From positions 1-20,136 of the forward strand of contig DASRYU010000010.1 of NCBI GenBank assembly GCA_035687045.1: a stretch of 20,136 bases of DNA, written 5' to 3'. This document shows positions 16,992 to 20,136 of this stretch, one piece after another. The notes under the pieces were generated by a model. The model did not search any database. It had not been told where the DNA came from and saw only the letters and a program-made list of their open reading frames with translations. Each line of letters begins with the position of its first letter. Position 1 is the stretch's first letter. The stretch comes from JAJPHT01 sp035687045 (GTDB lineage: Archaea; Thermoplasmatota; SW-10-69-26; JACQPN01; JAJPHT01). The position numbers and the translations under genes were made by a program.

Positions 16992-18899
16992 GTGGTCTTC
17001 GAGGCGCCGTGGCGCGACCGCGCCCGCAAGGAGGGGCGCGGTCCACGTCAATGGTGGGCCCGTCTCAGCGGTCCCGCCGGCCCCACGCAGGCGCCTCCTC
17101 CCGCGTCCGCCCCCCGCGCGGACGAGCCCCCCGGCGCGCCGCTCAAGGAGCAGCTGCGGCGCGCGTTCGTCTTCGTGCGGCCGGACCGCAACGTCGTCAT
17201 GGGCGTCCTCTCGCTCACGCTCGTCGTCGCGGCGCTCAACGCCGCCGAGCCGCTCGTCCTGAAGTACATCTTCGACGAGCTCACCGCGGGCTCCGCCGTC
17301 CGCGCGCTCATGGCGGGCGTGGCGATGCTTCTCGTCCTCCACGTCGCGCGCGAAGGGCTCGTCGCGTGGTCGAACTGGCTCACGTGGCGCATCCGCCTGC
17401 GCGTGCACCACCGTCTGCTCGAGTCGACCGTCGGCCGCCTCCACTCGCTGCCGCTCACGTTCCACCGCGAGCAGAGCGTCGGCGGCCTCATGACGCGCCT
17501 CGACCGCGGCATCAGCGGCTATCTTGGCGCGTTCACCGAGGTCGCGTTCAACATCCTGCCCAGCCTCATGTACCTGGGCCTCGCGCTCGTCTTCATGTTC
17601 CAGCTGGACTGGCGCCTCTCGCTCCTCGTCCTCTTCTTCGCGCCCATCCCCGCGCTCATCGGCGCGTGGGCCGCGAAGGAGCAGACGGACCGCGACCGGA
17701 CGCTCATGGACCGCTGGTCCAAGATCTACTCGCGCTTCAACGAGGTGCTCTCGGGCATCGTCGTCGTGAAGAGCTTCGCGATGGAGGACGTCGAGAAGAA
17801 GCGCTTCCTCACCGACGTGCGCTCCGCCAACGACGTCGTCGTGAAGGGCGTCGGGCGCGACAGCGCGTTCGGCGCCGCGCGAAGCTTCGTGAGCGTCCTC
17901 GCGCGCATCGGCGCCATCGCGCTGGGCGGCTGGCTCGTCCTCCAGGGACAGACGACCGTCGGCACCGTCGTCGCCTTCCTCGGCTACGTCGGCGGCGTGT
18001 TCGGGCCCGTGCAGGGGCTCACCGGCACGTACCAGACGCTGCGCCGCGCGCGCGTCTCGCTCGACGTCATCTTCGGCATCCTCGACGCGCAGGACACGCT
18101 CGGCGACGCGCCCGACGCGGTGGAGCTCCAGCGCGTCCGCGGCGACGTGACGTTCGAGGACGTCGGCTTCTCGTACAAGCAGGGGCAGGTCATCCTGCGC
18201 AAGATCGACCTCGACGTGAAGGCGGGCGAGGTCGTCGCCATCGTCGGCCCCAGCGGCTCCGGCAAGACCACGCTCATGGCGCTCCTGCAGCGCCTCTACG
18301 ACCCGGAGCGCGGGAGCATCAAGGTCGACGGGCTCGACCTGCGCCAGGTGAAGCAGAAGTCGCTGCGCACGCAGGTGGGCGTCGTGATGCAGGACGCCGC
18401 GATGTTCAACGACACCGTCCGCAACGTCATCGCCTACGGCCGCCCCAGCGCGTCGCAGCAGGAGGTGGAGGAGGCGGCCAAGGCCGCCTGCGCGCACGAG
18501 TTCATCATGAACCTCCCGCAAGGGTACGACACGCTCGTGGGCGAGCGCGCCGCCAAGTTCTCCGGCGGCGAGCGGCAGCGCCTCGCCATCGCGCGCGCCC
18601 TTCTGAAGGACCCCGCCATCCTCATCCTCGACGAGGCGACCTCCGCGCTCGACGCGGAAAGCGAGGCGATGGTGCAGGAGGCGCTCGACCGCCTCGTGCG
18701 CGGCCGCACGACGTTCATCATCGCCCACCGCCTCTCCACCGTCGTCAACGCGGACCGCATCGTCGTGCTCCGCGACGGCCGCGTCCTGGAGACGGGCACG
18801 CACCGCGAGCTTGTCCAGGCCGGCGGCTACTACGCCTCCCTCGTGCGCCACCAGACGAAGGGGCTCCTCTGGGAGCCGGGCACGCCCATCGTCCGATAG
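16992..18899 (+). CDS. ABC transporter, fused permease/ATPase half-transporter (exporter type)
   Basis: 635 aa, starting at GTG. Residues 1 to about 50 are a basic, Pro-rich cytoplasmic tail. Residues about 55-350 hold a six-helix type IV exporter permease, beginning RAFVFVRPDRNVVMGVLSLT and including FMFQLDWRLSLLVLFFAPIP. The ATPase domain follows with Walker A GPSGSGKTT (Lys425), Q-loop VVMQDAAMFN, signature FSGGERQRLAIARA (523-536), Walker B ILILDEATSALD (Asp547, Glu548) and the switch His579 in IAHRLST. Everything needed for ATP hydrolysis is present. It should work as a homodimer exporting a lipid, glycolipid, peptide or drug. The nearby glycan genes make a glycolipid cargo tempting but unproven. 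The CDF gene begins 73 bases downstream. Confidence 0.93.
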   Translation: MVFEAPWRDRARKEGRGPRQWWARLSGPAGPTQAPPPASAPRADEPPGAPLKEQLRRAFVFVRPDRNVVMGVLSLTLVVAALNAAEPLVLKYIFDELTAGSAVRALMAGVAMLLVLHVAREGLVAWSNWLTWRIRLRVHHRLLESTVGRLHSLPLTFHREQSVGGLMTRLDRGISGYLGAFTEVAFNILPSLMYLGLALVFMFQLDWRLSLLVLFFAPIPALIGAWAAKEQTDRDRTLMDRWSKIYSRFNEVLSGIVVVKSFAMEDVEKKRFLTDVRSANDVVVKGVGRDSAFGAARSFVSVLARIGAIALGGWLVLQGQTTVGTVVAFLGYVGGVFGPVQGLTGTYQTLRRARVSLDVIFGILDAQDTLGDAPDAVELQRVRGDVTFEDVGFSYKQGQVILRKIDLDVKAGEVVAIVGPSGSGKTTLMALLQRLYDPERGSIKVDGLDLRQVKQKSLRTQVGVVMQDAAMFNDTVRNVIAYGRPSASQQEVEEAAKAACAHEFIMNLPQGYDTLVGERAAKFSGGERQRLAIARALLKDPAILILDEATSALDAESEAMVQEALDRLVRGRTTFIIAHRLSTVVNADRIVVLRDGRVLETGTHRELVQAGGYYASLVRHQTKGLLWEPGTPIVR

Positions 18900-18972
18900 C
18901 TTCGCCCGCTCTAGCTTCCTTGCGTCGCTCTTCGCGAAGGCTAAGCGGCAGCAGCGGCTCCTCCCGCCCAAG

Positions 18973-19863
18973 ATGAAGGGGTATGCCCGCCAGGTCCAGC
19001 GCGTCCTCGTCACGACGCTCATCCTGAACCTCGCCGTCGCCGCGAGCAAGCTCATCGTGGGGCTCCGGGCGAACAGCCTCTCCGTCGTGGGCGACGCGCT
19101 CCACAGCGGCGTGGACGCCACGGCCAACATCGTCGCGCTCGTCGTCATCCGCTTCTCCACCGCGCCCGCCGACGAGGACCACCCCTTCGGGCACGGCCGC
19201 TACGAGACGCTCGCGGCGTTCGTGCTGGGCGGCCTCCTCTTTGTCACGGCCTTCGAGCTTGGGCGCGGCGCCATCGGCCGCCTTCTCGAGCCGCAGGAGA
19301 CCCTGGTCGACGCGCTGACGCTGGGTGCGATGGTGGCGACGCTCGCGGTGAACGTCTTTGTCGCCTGGTACGAGCGGCGCGAAGGGCAGCGCCAGCAGAG
19401 CGAGGTCCTTCTCGCGGACTCCGCGCACACGCGCTCCGACGTCTACGTCACGCTCGCCGTGCTCGCGGGGCTCCTTCTGCACCGCTACGGGTTCGAGCAC
19501 GCGGACGGCGCGCTCGCGCTCGTCGTCGCCGTCGCCATCGCCATCGCCGGCTGGCGCGTCTACCGCGACGTGCTGCCCGCCCTCACCGACCGCGCCGTGT
19601 TCGAGGCGGGCGAGGTCGCGCGCGTCGTGCGCGAGGTCCCCGGCGTCGTGAGCGTGCACGACATCCGCAGCCGCGGGACGCGGCGCGAGGCGTACGTCCA
19701 GATGCACCTCGTCGTGGACCGGCAGGACGTCGTGGGCGCGCACGAGGTCGCCGACGAGGTGGAGCGGCGCCTCGCGTCGGAGCTGGGCGTGAAGGAGTCG
19801 TTCGTGCACATCGAGCCCGAGGACGACCGCTCCGGCCCCCCCGGCTCGGCCCCCAAGGATTAA
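18973..19863 (+). CDS. Cation diffusion facilitator (CDF) transporter, zinc-type HxxxD/HxxxD site
   Basis: 296 aa from ATG 18973. An in-frame ATG at 18811 lies inside the ABC gene and would add 54 Ser/Arg-rich residues that are a shadow of it, so I reject it. There are six predicted helices, the first being VQRVLVTTLILNLAVAASKL. The metal site in helix 2 is DALHSGVD (His44, Asp48), matched in helix 5 by DSAHTRSD (His152, Asp156). HPFGHGRYETLAA (70-82) is the usual CDF linker. The C-terminal cytoplasmic domain (about 205-285) has VPGVVSVHDIRSRG and VQMHLVVDRQDV. A His/Asp pair on both helices is typical of zinc-exporting CDF proteins, whereas FieF has Asp in the first position. It exchanges a divalent metal for protons at the membrane. 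Confidence 0.92.
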   Translation: MKGYARQVQRVLVTTLILNLAVAASKLIVGLRANSLSVVGDALHSGVDATANIVALVVIRFSTAPADEDHPFGHGRYETLAAFVLGGLLFVTAFELGRGAIGRLLEPQETLVDALTLGAMVATLAVNVFVAWYERREGQRQQSEVLLADSAHTRSDVYVTLAVLAGLLLHRYGFEHADGALALVVAVAIAIAGWRVYRDVLPALTDRAVFEAGEVARVVREVPGVVSVHDIRSRGTRREAYVQMHLVVDRQDVVGAHEVADEVERRLASELGVKESFVHIEPEDDRSGPPGSAPKD

Positions 19864-19891
19864 GCCGCACCGGCCGCTTGTTCGCGCGTTC

Positions 19892-20136
19892 ATGTCGCTG
19901 CCGGACGCGGGCACGAAGCTTCGCCTGGTGCTCGACTACCTGCCCTGCGAAGCGTGCCTCGCGCAGCCGGTGGACGACCAGGAGCTCCTCTGCAGCATCT
20001 GCGCGCGCCTCGACCGCCAGGTCGCCGTGCGCGTGGGCACGCGGACAACGATCCTTCTCGAGAAGCCGTCCCCGCCGCCCGCGCCGGTCGTCATCCCGCC
20101 GGCACCCGTCGAGGAGCAGGCGCCCCCCGCGCCGCC
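19892..20136 (+). CDS. Small two-CxxC, proline-rich protein, truncated at the right edge
   Basis: 81 codons are visible from ATG 19892 and the frame is open at the window end. It has two CxxC pairs (CEAC at about 19-22 and CSIC at about 36-39) with 13 residues between them, a spacing that could bind one zinc ion as a ribbon or knuckle. Then come a predicted strand (VAVRVGTRTTILLE) and a Pro/Ala-rich linker (PSPPPAPVVIPPAPVEE) running off the edge, so another domain may follow. I do not recognise the family. It starts 28 bases after the CDF stop and could be co-transcribed with it. Confidence 0.65.
   Translation, partial: MSLPDAGTKLRLVLDYLPCEACLAQPVDDQELLCSICARLDRQVAVRVGTRTTILLEKPSPPPAPVVIPPAPVEEQAPPAP

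Noticed and set aside
18811..18972. N-terminal extension of the CDF protein inside the ABC gene
   Set aside because: The 54 residues are a Ser/Arg-rich off-frame translation of the ABC C-terminus; the CDF fold starts at the ATG at 18973.
16770..19160. Minus-strand 796-codon open frame opposite the ABC and CDF genes
   Set aside because: Val/Asp/Glu/Arg-rich shadow; the plus strand has intact Walker motifs and CDF metal sites.

Overview
The window is one contiguous stretch of very GC-rich DNA (GC-rich third codon positions throughout) from an uncultured-looking prokaryote. I see no rRNA, tRNA, CRISPR array, transposase or phage gene. The domain of life cannot be fixed from the sequence. Shine-Dalgarno sites and overlapping genes fit a bacterium or an archaeon. 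A 7TM protein with a TerB-like tail, a DUF2795 protein, a CxxC/proline-rich protein and a few isolated TATA-like islets would also fit a high-GC archaeal lineage. I lean only weakly either way.

Layout. (1) 1-1213, minus: 3'-truncated multi-pass membrane protein. (2) 1335-1778, plus: DUF1801-type protein with a histone-like basic tail. (3) 1779-2148: 370-base gene-free stretch with a perfect 12-bp inverted repeat and candidate promoters. (4) 2149-5419, plus: three overlapping genes that together make UDP-xylose from glucose-1-phosphate: GalU, then UDP-xylose synthase, then UDP-glucose 6-dehydrogenase. (5) 15829 down to 5543, minus: eight genes with 0- or 1-base spacing or overlaps: a dTDP-rhamnose-4-epimerase-like SDR, a glycoside hydrolase/CDP-tyvelose-epimerase-like fusion, a zinc MDR dehydrogenase, a Gfo/Idh/MocA oxidoreductase, a GT4 glycosyltransferase, a two-domain CgeB-like glycosyltransferase fusion, a third CgeB-like glycosyltransferase and a TIGR04290-like methyltransferase. 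Blocks 4 and 5 converge at about 5420-5542. (6) 15896-16636, minus: SDR oxidoreductase. Diverging from it on the plus strand are DUF2795 (16708), an ABC exporter (16992), a zinc-type CDF transporter (18973) and a right-truncated CxxC protein (19892).

How it fits together. Blocks 4 and 5 look like one glycan programme. The plus operon supplies UDP-Glc, UDP-GlcA and UDP-Xyl. The minus operon adds sugar-modifying redox and epimerase enzymes, four glycosyltransferase domains and a methyltransferase. There is no Wzx, Wzy or phosphoglycosyltransferase in the window, so the product could be a decorated small glycoside, glycolipid or glycoprotein rather than a standard Wzy-type polysaccharide. That is inference.

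The most unusual points are these: two genes in the minus operon appear to start at CTG inside a CTGA stop overlap, and a third has its strong Shine-Dalgarno placed for an ATC codon; two CgeB-like glycosyltransferases are fused through an Ala/Ser/Pro linker built from an exact 30-bp tandem repeat; and a GH-A-type hydrolase with no signal peptide is fused to a sugar C2-epimerase-like domain.
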